Below are positions 7,545 to 16,822 of a stretch of DNA of 20,179 bases, piece by piece (within the stretch, counting starts at the first letter, position 1; each line of letters begins with the position of its first letter). The notes below the pieces were generated by a model that saw only the letters and a list, made by a program, of their open reading frames with translations, was not told where the DNA came from and searched no databases. The stretch covers positions 1 to 20,179 of the forward strand of contig CAYNRB010000034.1 in the NCBI GenBank assembly GCA_964399475.1, read 5' to 3'. The stretch comes from QPIN01 sp964399475 (GTDB taxonomy: Bacteria; Pseudomonadota; Gammaproteobacteria; Methylococcales; Methylomonadaceae). A program made the translations under genes and the position numbers.

Positions 7545-8912
7545 ATGAAAATGCGCTTGAGTGAAATTGCAAACCATGTAAAAGGGGTGAGTTGCGGAGA
7601 AGATAGGGAAATTTCTTCTTTCAGTATTAATACTAGAACCTTAAAGATGGGTGATTTATATATCGCTATAAAAGGCCATAATTTTGACGGACATACTTTT
7701 ATAAATAAGGCGATAGATGCAGGAGCAATAGCGGTATTAGTTGAGAATAAAGCTGAAATTGATCTGCCTCAGATTATAGTGAAAGACACACATCTGGCAT
7801 TAGCAGAATTGGCCGGTGCATGGAAAGCCAAGGCTGATGTAAAGACCATTGCCATTACAGGGAGCAATGGGAAAACCACTGTAAAGGAAATGGTGGCTGC
7901 AATTCTCCGTGTATCGGATGAAGTGTTGTTTACAAAAGGAAATTTAAATAATGAGATTGGGGTTCCGCTGACCTTATTACAAATAGATGAAAAGCATAAA
8001 TTTGCTGTAGTAGAAATGGGTGCCAATCATGCAGGTGAAATAAAATATTGCAGTCGTTATGCGAAACCCGATGTTGCAGTAATTACCAACGTGGGAGCAG
8101 CACATTTAGAAGGTTTTGGTGATCTTAAAGGCGTTGCTACCGCAAAGGCTGAAATTATTCAAAGTTTGGATGCTAAGGGAATTGCTGTTCTAAATAGGGA
8201 TGATGAATTTTACGATTTTTGGCAGAAGTTAGCAAAAGGACGCTTGGTTTTAACTTTTGGTTTGAACCAGGTAGCAGATATAAGCGCTGTGGATATAGAA
8301 TCTGAGATTTGTAATAACACATTTGTTACAAAGTTTAATCTGGTAACTGCCAATGAAGAAGAGGCAATACAGTTAAAACTAGCAGGGAAACATAATGTTA
8401 TTAATGCTTTGGCAGCCGCAGCGAGTTGTATCTGTGTGGGTATAGATTTACCACAAATTAAAAAAGGTCTGGAAAATTTAAAACCAGTAAAGGGACGGTT
8501 AGAGCCTTTAGCAGGGAAGCAGGGTTGTATTGTTATTGATGATACTTATAACGCGAATCCAGATTCATTTAAAGCGGCTCTGGATGTGTTGATGCAATGT
8601 GGTAAACAACCTTGGGTTGTAATGGGAGCATTAGCAGAATTGGGTTCAGATAGTTTGAAGATTCATCAAGAATTAGGCGAATTAATAAAATCAATGAATG
8701 TTGTGCGCTTGTTAGCTATAGGTTCCGCTGCCGAAACTACCTCCAATTCATTCGGCAACGGAGCCACTTTTTTTAACTCACAAGAAGATTTAATAGCAAC
8801 ATTAAAACAGGAGTTAAAAGGTGAAGAAGTATTATTAATCAAAGGTTCACGGTCACAAAAAATGGAAAACGTAGTGTCTGCCTTAATCAATGACTCCAGA
8901 AATATAGGCTAA
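7545..8912 (+). CDS. murF: UDP-MurNAc-tripeptide:D-Ala-D-Ala ligase MurF
   Basis: MurF joins the D-Ala-D-Ala dipeptide made by Ddl to UDP-MurNAc-tripeptide, completing the cytoplasmic pentapeptide precursor. The Mur ligase P-loop ITGSNGKTT lies at 104-112, followed by a conserved GNLNNEIGVPLTLL and a central VEMGANHAGEI. The C-domain has VIDDTYNANPDS. I chose ATG 7545, giving 455 residues, because MKMRLSEIANHVKG matches the family N-terminus. An ATG at 7551 is equally possible. The in-frame TTG at 7533 would overlap murE and leaves only 2 bases to the nearest AAGGGA. Confidence 0.95.
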   Translation: MKMRLSEIANHVKGVSCGEDREISSFSINTRTLKMGDLYIAIKGHNFDGHTFINKAIDAGAIAVLVENKAEIDLPQIIVKDTHLALAELAGAWKAKADVKTIAITGSNGKTTVKEMVAAILRVSDEVLFTKGNLNNEIGVPLTLLQIDEKHKFAVVEMGANHAGEIKYCSRYAKPDVAVITNVGAAHLEGFGDLKGVATAKAEIIQSLDAKGIAVLNRDDEFYDFWQKLAKGRLVLTFGLNQVADISAVDIESEICNNTFVTKFNLVTANEEEAIQLKLAGKHNVINALAAAASCICVGIDLPQIKKGLENLKPVKGRLEPLAGKQGCIVIDDTYNANPDSFKAALDVLMQCGKQPWVVMGALAELGSDSLKIHQELGELIKSMNVVRLLAIGSAAETTSNSFGNGATFFNSQEDLIATLKQELKGEEVLLIKGSRSQKMENVVSALINDSRNIG

Positions 8913-8914
8913 AG

Positions 8915-9997
8915 ATGCTACTTTATTTAACAGATTATTTAATGAATTTCGATAGTAGCTTTCGGGTTTTCCAATACCTGACACTAAGGGCTATTTTAGG
9001 TGCGTTAACGGCTTTAATTATTTCATTTATTGTCGGCCCGATAATGATTAAAAAATTGACCCAGCAAAAAATTGGTCAGTCTATTCGTAAAGATGGTCCG
9101 GAAAGCCATTATGAAAAAGCCGGTACGCCTACCATGGGTGGCGCACTGATTCTGGTTGCAATTTCAGTTAGTACTTTACTCTGGGCAGATCTGGAAAACA
9201 GATATATCTGGGTCGTATTATTAGTAACCTTGGGGCATGGGATTGTTGGATTTATAGATGATTACCGAAAAGTGGTACGTGGAAACAGTGATGGTTTATC
9301 TGCTAAAGCCAAAATACTCTGGCAATCGGTTATCGCACTAAGTGCAGGGGTGTTTTTATTTATGACCGCAGAAATCCCGGCAGAAACACAATTTATCGTG
9401 CCATTTTTTAAATCCGTGATGATTGATATGGGTTGGTTCTATGTTGTGCTTACTTATTTGGTGATTGTCGGTACCAGTAATGCAGTTAATCTGACCGATG
9501 GTCTGGATGGATTGGCCATAATGCCGACAGTGATGGTTGCAGCAGCATTAGGCATTTTTGCCTATTTGTCAGGCAATATCAATTTCGCTGAATATCTGGC
9601 AATTCCCTATTTACCCAAGTCAGGAGAATTGATTGTATTCTGTGCGGCATTGGTTGGATCTGGTTTAGGTTTTTTATGGTTTAACACCTATCCGGCAATG
9701 GTTTTTATGGGTGATGTGGGTGCTTTGGCACTGGGTGCGGCAATTGGTGTATTAGCCGTATTAGTCCGACAGGAAATAGTACTGATGATTATGGGTGGTG
9801 TATTTGTTGTTGAAACCATATCGGTGATCATTCAAGTTGCTTCTTTTAAATTAAGGGGGAAACGGGTTTTTCTAATGGCGCCTATACATCATCACTATGA
9901 ATTAAAAGGCTGGCCAGAACCCAGGATTATTGTGCGTTTCTGGATTATTACTGTCATCTTAGTGTTAATTGGCCTGGCAACTATAAAAATCAGATAG
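8915..9997 (+). CDS. mraY: Phospho-MurNAc-pentapeptide transferase MraY
   Basis: MraY transfers phospho-MurNAc-pentapeptide to undecaprenyl phosphate, forming lipid I at the inner membrane. The 360-residue product equals the E. coli length and is strongly hydrophobic with about ten membrane helices. The catalytic and magnesium-binding residues are visible: the D115-D116 pair in FIDDYRK, NLTDGLDG (192-199) and D267 in MGDVGA. GTPTMGG (70-76) and the HHHYELKGWPE loop near residue 325 are also present. The gene lies 2 bases after murF and 2 bases before murD. Confidence 0.97.
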   Translation: MLLYLTDYLMNFDSSFRVFQYLTLRAILGALTALIISFIVGPIMIKKLTQQKIGQSIRKDGPESHYEKAGTPTMGGALILVAISVSTLLWADLENRYIWVVLLVTLGHGIVGFIDDYRKVVRGNSDGLSAKAKILWQSVIALSAGVFLFMTAEIPAETQFIVPFFKSVMIDMGWFYVVLTYLVIVGTSNAVNLTDGLDGLAIMPTVMVAAALGIFAYLSGNINFAEYLAIPYLPKSGELIVFCAALVGSGLGFLWFNTYPAMVFMGDVGALALGAAIGVLAVLVRQEIVLMIMGGVFVVETISVIIQVASFKLRGKRVFLMAPIHHHYELKGWPEPRIIVRFWIITVILVLIGLATIKIR

Positions 9998-9999
9998 TC

Positions 10000-11367
10000 A
10001 TGAATAAACAGGCCATTTTAAAAGCATTTAATCAACAACTGTTTTTGAATCAGGATTCAAAAGTGTTAGTGGTTGGATTAGGCGAGACTGGCTTTTCCGT
10101 AGCCAAATTTCTACACCAATATGCGATTAAATTTGCAGTGATAGACAGTAGAGACAAGCCACCGTTAATTGATGAAATATTAAAAGAATTACCTGATACA
10201 CCGATATTTACTGGAGGTTTTGATCAAGCCGCATTTGATGTGGCGACCCATTTAATTGTCAGTCCCGGGGTTTCATTGCAAGAAAAATCCATACAACAAG
10301 CTTTATTGAGTGGAATCAAATTAGTTAGCGATATAGATTTATTTAGTTGCGCAACGGAAAAACCAGTGATTGCAATCACTGGATCAAATGGCAAAAGCAC
10401 AGTGACAACCATGCTGGGTGCAATGGGTAAAAGCACTGGTGTAAACACTGCAATAGGTGGAAACTTAGGTATCCCTGCATTGGATTTGCTGAATGATACT
10501 GTTGAGTTATATGTATTAGAACTTTCCAGTTTTCAGCTGGAAAGAACCCGTTTGCTAAATGCAACGGCTGCGACTGTATTGAATATTTCAGATGATCATC
10601 TGGATAGGTACGATGATTTAAGAGCATATGCCCAAGAAAAACAAAGAATTTTTTCGGGAAATGGAGTGATGGTGCTAAACGAAGATGATCCCATTGTAAA
10701 AAAAATGCTAGTAAAAGGACGTGAATCTATCTTTTTTTCTGTTCATCAAAAAACAGGCTTTCATGTAGAAAAAAAGCAAGATAAAAATTGGTTAATGAGT
10801 GACGAGCATGAATTAATGCCGGTATCTGATTTGCCTCTTGAAGGATTACATAATGTTGCTAATGCTCTCGCGGCTTTAGCACTTGGTACAGTGGCAGGTT
10901 TTAAAATCAAAGCCATGTGTCAGGCTTTGCGTAGCTTTAAGAGTCTTAGCCATAGAATGCAAAAAATAGCCTTGATTAATGGAGTGACTTGGGTGAATGA
11001 TTCTAAAGCAACCAATATAGGCGCGGCAGTCGCTGCTTTACTAGGCAGTCAGAATAAAATTGTCTTGATTGCAGGCGGAGATACAAAAGGCGCAGAAATG
11101 AATGAACTTATTCCGGCAATTAAAGAAAAAGTTAAATGTGTAGTGTTAATGGGAAAAGATGCCGGCATTATTAAGCAAGCGATAAATGGTTGTGTACCCT
11201 CTTATAATGCGGAATCCATAAAAGAAGCAGTGAAATTAGCTGCTGGATTGGCCGTAGCGGGAGAAAGTGTATTGTTAAGCCCTGCCTGTGCAAGCCTTGA
11301 TCAGTATAAAAATTATCAGGAAAGAGGTGATAAATTTACAGCTGCTGTAATGGAATTGGCAGCATGA
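10000..11367 (+). CDS. murD: UDP-MurNAc-L-alanine:D-glutamate ligase MurD
   Basis: MurD adds D-glutamate as the second residue of the stem peptide. The 455-residue protein has the N-terminal nucleotide-type fold (VLVVGLGETGFS, 22-33) and the P-loop ITGSNGKST (126-134). The middle domain has LELSSFQLE and LNISDDHLDRY, and the C-domain has VNDSKATNIGA and LLSPACASLDQY, all family signatures. It is slightly longer than E. coli MurD (438), with a leader of about 20 residues before the first strand. The stop overlaps the ftsW start (ATGA). Confidence 0.96.
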   Translation: MNKQAILKAFNQQLFLNQDSKVLVVGLGETGFSVAKFLHQYAIKFAVIDSRDKPPLIDEILKELPDTPIFTGGFDQAAFDVATHLIVSPGVSLQEKSIQQALLSGIKLVSDIDLFSCATEKPVIAITGSNGKSTVTTMLGAMGKSTGVNTAIGGNLGIPALDLLNDTVELYVLELSSFQLERTRLLNATAATVLNISDDHLDRYDDLRAYAQEKQRIFSGNGVMVLNEDDPIVKKMLVKGRESIFFSVHQKTGFHVEKKQDKNWLMSDEHELMPVSDLPLEGLHNVANALAALALGTVAGFKIKAMCQALRSFKSLSHRMQKIALINGVTWVNDSKATNIGAAVAALLGSQNKIVLIAGGDTKGAEMNELIPAIKEKVKCVVLMGKDAGIIKQAINGCVPSYNAESIKEAVKLAAGLAVAGESVLLSPACASLDQYKNYQERGDKFTAAVMELAA

Positions 11368-12545
11368 ATGAAGCTACGGATAAAAATAAATTTCATGTGG
11401 ATTATTTTTTGCTGGGACTCTGTGTTTGTTTGTTGACACTGGGTTACATCATGGTGACCTCATCATCTTTGCATCTGGGAGCAAGAGAGCCAATTAATAA
11501 TGCCTTGCATTATCCGGTTAAACAATTTTTCCATATAGTCGCAGGCGTTTTTGTTGCTGTTTGTGTTGCTCTGATCCCATTGAAAATTTGGGAAAAAACC
11601 GGGCCATGGCTGTTTATTGCAGGACTCGGATTACTGGTGTTAGTTTTAATCCCCGATGTCGGAATCCGAGTGAAAGGCAGTGCTAGGTGGATTTTAATAG
11701 GGGGGGTAAGAATCCAGGTATCAGAGATAGTCAAGTTTATTTCTGTCGTCTATATGGCTGGATATGTCACCCGACATCAGGAATCGGTTCAACAATCAAC
11801 CTATGGGTTGGTTAAGCCACTGATGTTATTTTCAGTGGCTTGTTTATTATTGTTATTAGAACCTGATTTTGGTTCGGCGGTGGTTATTTTATCGATTGCT
11901 ATGGGGATCATGTACTTAAGCGGAGCCAAATTGTGGCAATTTATTTTGTTGATAGCTGTCGTGATAATCCTGGGAATATTACTGATTTATTTTTCAGATT
12001 ATCGTTCAGCCAGAGTGACTGGCTTTATTGATCCCTGGGCCGACGCAAAAGGGAAGGGGTTTCAACTAGTACAGGCTCTGATTTCTTTTGGACGAGGTGA
12101 GCTTTTTGGTGTCGGTTTAGGCAGTGGTATACAAAAATTATTTTATTTACCTGAAGCGCATACAGATTTTCTGTTTTCGGTACTGGCTGAAGAATTAGGC
12201 CTGATCGGAGTAGTGGTTACTATTAGTTTATATATTTTGTTGCTTTGGCATGCATTTTCCTTGGCTGCACAAGCAGAACAAGTGGGAGAAAAGTTTTCGG
12301 CTTATATAGCTTATGGAGTGGGAATCTGGTTTGGTTTTCAGTCGTTTGTCAATATGGGTGTCAATATGGGGATTTTACCGACTAAAGGGTTGACATTACC
12401 TTTAATGAGTTATGGCGGTGGGAGCATGATTGTTATGTGTTCCGCGATGGGGTTGTTATTTAGAGTGCATAACGACATCATTGAAAATCAACAAGTAAAG
12501 CAACAAACCCAGCATAAGAGAAGGGCAGAATGGGTCAGCGCATAA
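11364..12545 (+). CDS. ftsW: Septal peptidoglycan glycosyltransferase FtsW (SEDS family)
   Basis: FtsW polymerises lipid II into glycan strands at the septum, acting with FtsI. The 393-residue protein is polytopic with about ten membrane helices. Family landmarks include YIMVTSSSLHLG after the first helix, KGSARWI, the extracellular loop PEAHTDFLFSVLAEELGLIG (from about residue 263) and GLTLPLMSYGGGSM near the end. PEAHTD and SYGGS-type motifs separate FtsW/RodA proteins from other membrane families, and position next to murD and murG makes this FtsW rather than RodA. It overlaps murD by 4 bases and murG by 16 bases. Confidence 0.96.
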   Translation: MNEATDKNKFHVDYFLLGLCVCLLTLGYIMVTSSSLHLGAREPINNALHYPVKQFFHIVAGVFVAVCVALIPLKIWEKTGPWLFIAGLGLLVLVLIPDVGIRVKGSARWILIGGVRIQVSEIVKFISVVYMAGYVTRHQESVQQSTYGLVKPLMLFSVACLLLLLEPDFGSAVVILSIAMGIMYLSGAKLWQFILLIAVVIILGILLIYFSDYRSARVTGFIDPWADAKGKGFQLVQALISFGRGELFGVGLGSGIQKLFYLPEAHTDFLFSVLAEELGLIGVVVTISLYILLLWHAFSLAAQAEQVGEKFSAYIAYGVGIWFGFQSFVNMGVNMGILPTKGLTLPLMSYGGGSMIVMCSAMGLLFRVHNDIIENQQVKQQTQHKRRAEWVSA

Positions 12546-13591
12546 TTATCATGGCCGGTGGTACCGGTGGGCATGTGTTTCCAGCACTTGCAGTTGCCCA
12601 ATACTTATCAAAAAAAGATTGGGGTGTAAGCTGGATAGGCACAAAAAAAGGTTTGGAAAGCAGAGTTGTACCTGCGCATGGGATAGAGATTGATTGGCTA
12701 TCCGTAGCAGGATTAAGAGGTAAAGGTTTAACTGCAAAAGTAAAAAATCTGTTGCTGTTGCTAAAAGCTTTCTGGCAAGTATTTAACATTCTGCGTCGTC
12801 GAAAACCGGATGTAGTGTTAGGTATGGGGGGGTATGTCGCAGGTCCTGGCGGAATAGTGGCAAGTTTAATGGGGATTCCGCTTGTCATTCATGAGCAAAA
12901 CAGAGTGCTCGGAACCACCAACAGATTATTGGCTAATCGGGCAAGTAAGATATTAGAAGCCTTTCCAGGCAGTTTTTCAGTTGATTCCAAGGCTGTTTTT
13001 ACCGGAAATCCACTAAGAACAGATTTTCTGGATTTCCCAGAAAAGCAATGCTGGACAGAAGATTCAGAAACAGCTTTTCGGATTCTGGTGGTTGGTGGCA
13101 GTCAAGGTGCAAATATCTTAAATGCAACAGTGCCATCTGTAGTTGCAAAATTGAAAAATGTTGAAGTTAAACATCAAACCGGTATGGCTTCGTTTGAATT
13201 AGTCTCAAAAAAATATGCAGAATTGTCCGTCGAAGCTCAAGTATCTGAGTTTATAGACGATATTGCCTCGTCGTACCAATGGGCTGATATGGTGATTTGC
13301 CGCGCAGGTGCAATGACTGTCAGTGAAATTGCTGCTACTGGTTTACCAGCCATTTTTGTACCTTTGCCTAATGCAATAGATGATCATCAAGTAGCCAATG
13401 CAAAATATTTGGTTGAAGCAGGTGCCGCACGGATGGTAATTCAAAATACATTGACTGAAGATACCTTGTTAAAAGCTATTAACGAAGTAAAAGAATCTAT
13501 AGAGGAAATTGGGCTTGCTGCTAAAAATATGGCGAAATTAGATGCCACAGCTGTAGTAGCTGAAATTTGTGCCAAGGAAGCCAGTTCATGA
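12530..13591 (+). CDS. murG: Lipid II synthase MurG (UDP-GlcNAc transferase)
   Basis: MurG transfers GlcNAc from UDP-GlcNAc to lipid I on the inner face of the membrane, making lipid II. The 353-residue GT-B enzyme starts MGQRIIIMAGGTGGHVFPAL with the glycine loop GGTGGH (10-15). It continues with IHEQN (H121), GGSQGA (189-194) and the donor-binding ICRAGAMTVSEI in the C-domain. The length matches E. coli (355). The ATG lies inside ftsW (16-base overlap), preceded by AAGGG, so translation is coupled. Confidence 0.97.
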   Translation: MGQRIIIMAGGTGGHVFPALAVAQYLSKKDWGVSWIGTKKGLESRVVPAHGIEIDWLSVAGLRGKGLTAKVKNLLLLLKAFWQVFNILRRRKPDVVLGMGGYVAGPGGIVASLMGIPLVIHEQNRVLGTTNRLLANRASKILEAFPGSFSVDSKAVFTGNPLRTDFLDFPEKQCWTEDSETAFRILVVGGSQGANILNATVPSVVAKLKNVEVKHQTGMASFELVSKKYAELSVEAQVSEFIDDIASSYQWADMVICRAGAMTVSEIAATGLPAIFVPLPNAIDDHQVANAKYLVEAGAARMVIQNTLTEDTLLKAINEVKESIEEIGLAAKNMAKLDATAVVAEICAKEASS

Positions 13592-15024
13592 ATATGCCGA
13601 ATAACCAAAGTCCCATACAGGGTTTAGGCAGTGTTGAAAGAATTCATTTTGTCGGTATTGGTGGTACGGGCATGAGTGGAATAGCTGAGGTCTTATCCAA
13701 TTTAGGTTATACGGTCTCTGGATCAGATATTAAGAAAAGCGCTATCACAAAAAGACTTGAAAAACAGGGTGTTACTGTTCATATAGGACATGAGAAAAAA
13801 AATGTAAAAAATGTAGATGTAGTCGTTACTTCGACAGCCGTTGATAAAAATAATAAGGAAGTTAAAGCTGCTTATGCAAATAAGATTCCTGTGATCCCTC
13901 GGGCTGAAATGCTGGCAGAATTAATGCGTTTCAGATTTGGAATTGCTGTAGCAGGTACACATGGAAAAACCACAACAACCAGTTTAACAGCTAGCATACT
14001 TGCAGAAGGTGGGCTGGATCCAACTTTTGTTATTGGTGGCCGATTAAATAGTGCCGGAACTAATGCCAAACTAGGATTAGGACAATATCTGGTGGCGGAA
14101 GCGGACGAAAGCGATGCCTCTTTTTTGCATCTGCAACCGATGATGGCGGTGGTGACCAATATTGATCAGGATCACATGGAAACCTATGGCGGAAGTTTCC
14201 AGCGATTAAAAGATGCTTTTTTGGAATTTTTACATCATTTGCCTTTTTATGGCATGGCAGTTATGTGTCTGGATGATGAAGGTGTGAGAGATATATTATC
14301 TGCGATTGCTAAGCCAGTCAAAACCTATGGCGTGCATAAGGATGCTGATGTACGGGCTGTTAATATTAAACAACAGGGTATGCAAACCAGTTTTACGGTG
14401 AAACGCTGGGCTGATCATCAGCCCTTAAAAGTTACATTAAATATGCCGGGCTGGCATAACATGTTGAATGCTCTTGCAGCGATTACGATTGCAACCAGTT
14501 TAAATGTAGATGATCAAGCGATTATTAAAAGTCTGGAAACATTCAAAGGCATAGGTCGACGTTTTCAGTTGAATGGAAATATTGAGATTGCCGATGGTGA
14601 GATTAGTCTGGTTGATGATTACGGTCATCATCCGCGTGAGATTGCCGCGACGCTAGAAGCATTGCATCAGGCGTGGCCAGAAAGACGTAAGGTTGTGGTA
14701 TTTCAACCGCATCGGTATACCCGAACCAGAGATTTATTTGAAGATTTCGTTAAAGTACTGTCTACGGTCGATATTTTGATTTTACTTGATATTTATACCG
14801 CTGGAGAAGATGAAATCGTCGGTGTAAATGGACAAACCCTATCCAGAGCAATCCGGATGAGAGGACAAGTTGATCTGGTGTTTGTAAAAGATCGAGAAGA
14901 ACTGGTTGAAATATTGGTGGGTATTGTTCAGGCTGATGACGTGGTTTTAACCATGGGAGCAGGAAACGTAGGACAAATTGCAGCTGAATTGCCAGGAAAA
15001 TTAACAGTCGCTTTAAGAAAATGA
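13588..15024 (+). CDS. murC: UDP-MurNAc:L-alanine ligase MurC
   Basis: MurC adds L-alanine to UDP-MurNAc, the first step of stem-peptide assembly. The 478-residue protein carries the N-domain loop GIGGTGMSG (24-32) and the P-loop AGTHGKTTT (122-130). EADESDASF lies in the centre and DDYGHHPREI at the start of the C-domain, all typical of MurC. The start is ATG 13588, in an ATGA overlap with the murG stop and with AAGGAAG 7 bases upstream. A longer reading from 13567 would begin inside murG and lacks this site. murB follows in the same overlapping style. Confidence 0.96.
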   Translation: MNMPNNQSPIQGLGSVERIHFVGIGGTGMSGIAEVLSNLGYTVSGSDIKKSAITKRLEKQGVTVHIGHEKKNVKNVDVVVTSTAVDKNNKEVKAAYANKIPVIPRAEMLAELMRFRFGIAVAGTHGKTTTTSLTASILAEGGLDPTFVIGGRLNSAGTNAKLGLGQYLVAEADESDASFLHLQPMMAVVTNIDQDHMETYGGSFQRLKDAFLEFLHHLPFYGMAVMCLDDEGVRDILSAIAKPVKTYGVHKDADVRAVNIKQQGMQTSFTVKRWADHQPLKVTLNMPGWHNMLNALAAITIATSLNVDDQAIIKSLETFKGIGRRFQLNGNIEIADGEISLVDDYGHHPREIAATLEALHQAWPERRKVVVFQPHRYTRTRDLFEDFVKVLSTVDILILLDIYTAGEDEIVGVNGQTLSRAIRMRGQVDLVFVKDREELVEILVGIVQADDVVLTMGAGNVGQIAAELPGKLTVALRK

Positions 15025-15893
15025 AAGGACGCTTATTAGAGAATGAACCTTTAGCTAAATATACTAGCTGGCGAGTCGGTGGTTCGGCTGAACGCATGTA
15101 TTTCCCAGATGGAAAAGAAGATTTAATCGGGTTTTTATCAACTCAACCAAAACAGAAAAATCTGTTCTGGTTAGGATTGGGCAGTAACTTGTTAGTTCGG
15201 GATGGGGGTATTAAAGGGACGGTTATCAATACCAGAGGACGTTTAAAAGTAATGCATTTGATTGATACTGATCGGATTTATGTGGAGGCAGGTGTGCCCT
15301 GTGCGCATGTGGCTAGATTCAGTTCGGAATTAGGTTTAACGGGAGCCGAATTTTTGGCGGGGATACCTGGCACCATGGGTGGTGCACTTAAAATGAATGC
15401 AGGTGCTTTTGGCGGTGAAACCTGGAATATAGTGGATAGTGTTGAAATGATTGATGCTGAGGGGCAAATACATAAGCGGAGACAGGAACAATTTAATATC
15501 GCTTATCGTTCAGTGAGAGGCGTGGCAGATGAATGGTTTGTATCGACTGAATTATTACTTGAAAAAGGTGAGTCCAGTATTAGTCAGGCTAAAATTAAAG
15601 CATTACTGGCACAGAGAGGCTTAACCCAGCCTACAAATAAACCAACCTGTGGATCGGTGTTTAAAAATCCGCCTGGAGATTTTGCAGCCAGATTAATTGA
15701 AATTTGTGGATTAAAGGGTTATGCGATTGGGGGTGCTTGTGTTTCTGAAAAACACGCTAATTTTATTGAAAATACAGGCCATGCAACAGCAGCTGATATT
15801 GAAAAATTGATTGAATATATTCAGCAAGAAGTTAAGAAAAAGCATGATATTGATTTACATACGGAGGTATGTAGAGTCGGTGAACCCCTATGA
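15021..15893 (+). CDS. murB: UDP-N-acetylenolpyruvoylglucosamine reductase MurB, short type
   Basis: MurB is the FAD- and NADPH-dependent enzyme that reduces enolpyruvyl-UDP-GlcNAc to UDP-MurNAc, the substrate of MurC. FAD-binding motifs are visible: GLGSNLLVRDGG (52-63) and GIPGTMGGALKMNAGAFG (114-131). Catalytic residues are S212 in CGSVFKNP, E282 in HTEVCRVGE, and the YRS arginine near 163. At 290 residues it fits the short type II form (as in Bacillus) rather than the roughly 340-residue E. coli type I. Its place between murC and ddl differs from E. coli, where murB lies elsewhere. Both ends overlap their neighbours by 4 bases. Confidence 0.96.
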   Translation: MKGRLLENEPLAKYTSWRVGGSAERMYFPDGKEDLIGFLSTQPKQKNLFWLGLGSNLLVRDGGIKGTVINTRGRLKVMHLIDTDRIYVEAGVPCAHVARFSSELGLTGAEFLAGIPGTMGGALKMNAGAFGGETWNIVDSVEMIDAEGQIHKRRQEQFNIAYRSVRGVADEWFVSTELLLEKGESSISQAKIKALLAQRGLTQPTNKPTCGSVFKNPPGDFAARLIEICGLKGYAIGGACVSEKHANFIENTGHATAADIEKLIEYIQQEVKKKHDIDLHTEVCRVGEPL

Positions 15894-16822
15894 AAGGTTT
15901 GAGAATTGAACAGGCAGAACTATTTGGACGTGTTGCTGTTTTAATGGGCGGTTCATCCGCTGAAAGAGAGATTTCGATAAACAGTGGTACTACGGTATTT
16001 GAGGCGTTACAGAGACTAGGGGTCGATGTACTCTCCATAGATACATTAGACAGTCCATTCATGGCATTGGCTGGAAAAAAAATAGATAGGGTTTTTAATG
16101 TTATTCATGGACGAGGTGGAGAGGATGGTGTTTTACAAGCTGTTTTAGAGGTAATGAAAATACCCTATTCAGGTTCAGGTGTCATGGCTTCTGCTTTAAC
16201 TATGGACAAATTGCGCACTAAACTGTGCTGGCAAGGGGCTGGTTTGGACACGCCGAAATGGTGTTTGTTACAAAACGAAAGTGATATTGATCTTTGTATA
16301 AAAAACTTGGGTTTTCCGGTCATTGTAAAACCTGCTCAGGAGGGTTCTAGTCTGGGAATAAGTAAGGCTAATGACAAAAATGAATTAATCAATGCATGGC
16401 AGCTAGCCGCCAGTTATCAATGTGATGTCTATGCAGAAGCTTGGGTGAATGGATGCGAATATACCGTCGCAGTATTAGATGGTGAAGCATTACCAATTAT
16501 CAGGCTGGAAACAGGCAATCAATTTTATGATTTTGAAGCTAAATATGAGTCAGATAACACGCAGTACCATTGTCCATGCGGTTTGTCTGAGCAACAAGAA
16601 GATGACATGAAAATGCTGGCCTTAAAAGCCTGTTTAGTGGTGGGCGTAACTGGTTGGGGGCGTGTAGACTTGTTTGTTGATGAAGCGGGTGTTCAACAAT
16701 TAATAGAAGTGAATACGGTGCCGGGTATGACCGATCATAGCCTGGTTCCAATGGCAGCCAAGGCGATTGGAATTGAATTTGATGAACTGGTTTGGCGAAT
16801 ATTAGAAACCAGTTTCAAATGA
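15890..16822 (+). CDS. ddlB: D-alanine:D-alanine ligase
   Basis: Ddl forms the D-Ala-D-Ala dipeptide used by MurF, with ATP. The 310-residue ATP-grasp protein shows MGGSSAEREIS (19-29), with the glutamate that binds the first D-alanine. It also has HGRGGEDG (73-80), the ATP-binding VIVKPAQEGSSLG and the metal-binding IEVNTVPGMTDHSLVP (272-287). The omega loop FYDFEAKY ends in Y219, as in D-Ala-specific enzymes; there is no sign of a D-lactate (VanA-like) type. Its position in the dcw cluster makes the symbol ddlB appropriate. Confidence 0.95.
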   Translation: MKGLRIEQAELFGRVAVLMGGSSAEREISINSGTTVFEALQRLGVDVLSIDTLDSPFMALAGKKIDRVFNVIHGRGGEDGVLQAVLEVMKIPYSGSGVMASALTMDKLRTKLCWQGAGLDTPKWCLLQNESDIDLCIKNLGFPVIVKPAQEGSSLGISKANDKNELINAWQLAASYQCDVYAEAWVNGCEYTVAVLDGEALPIIRLETGNQFYDFEAKYESDNTQYHCPCGLSEQQEDDMKMLALKACLVVGVTGWGRVDLFVDEAGVQQLIEVNTVPGMTDHSLVPMAAKAIGIEFDELVWRILETSFK

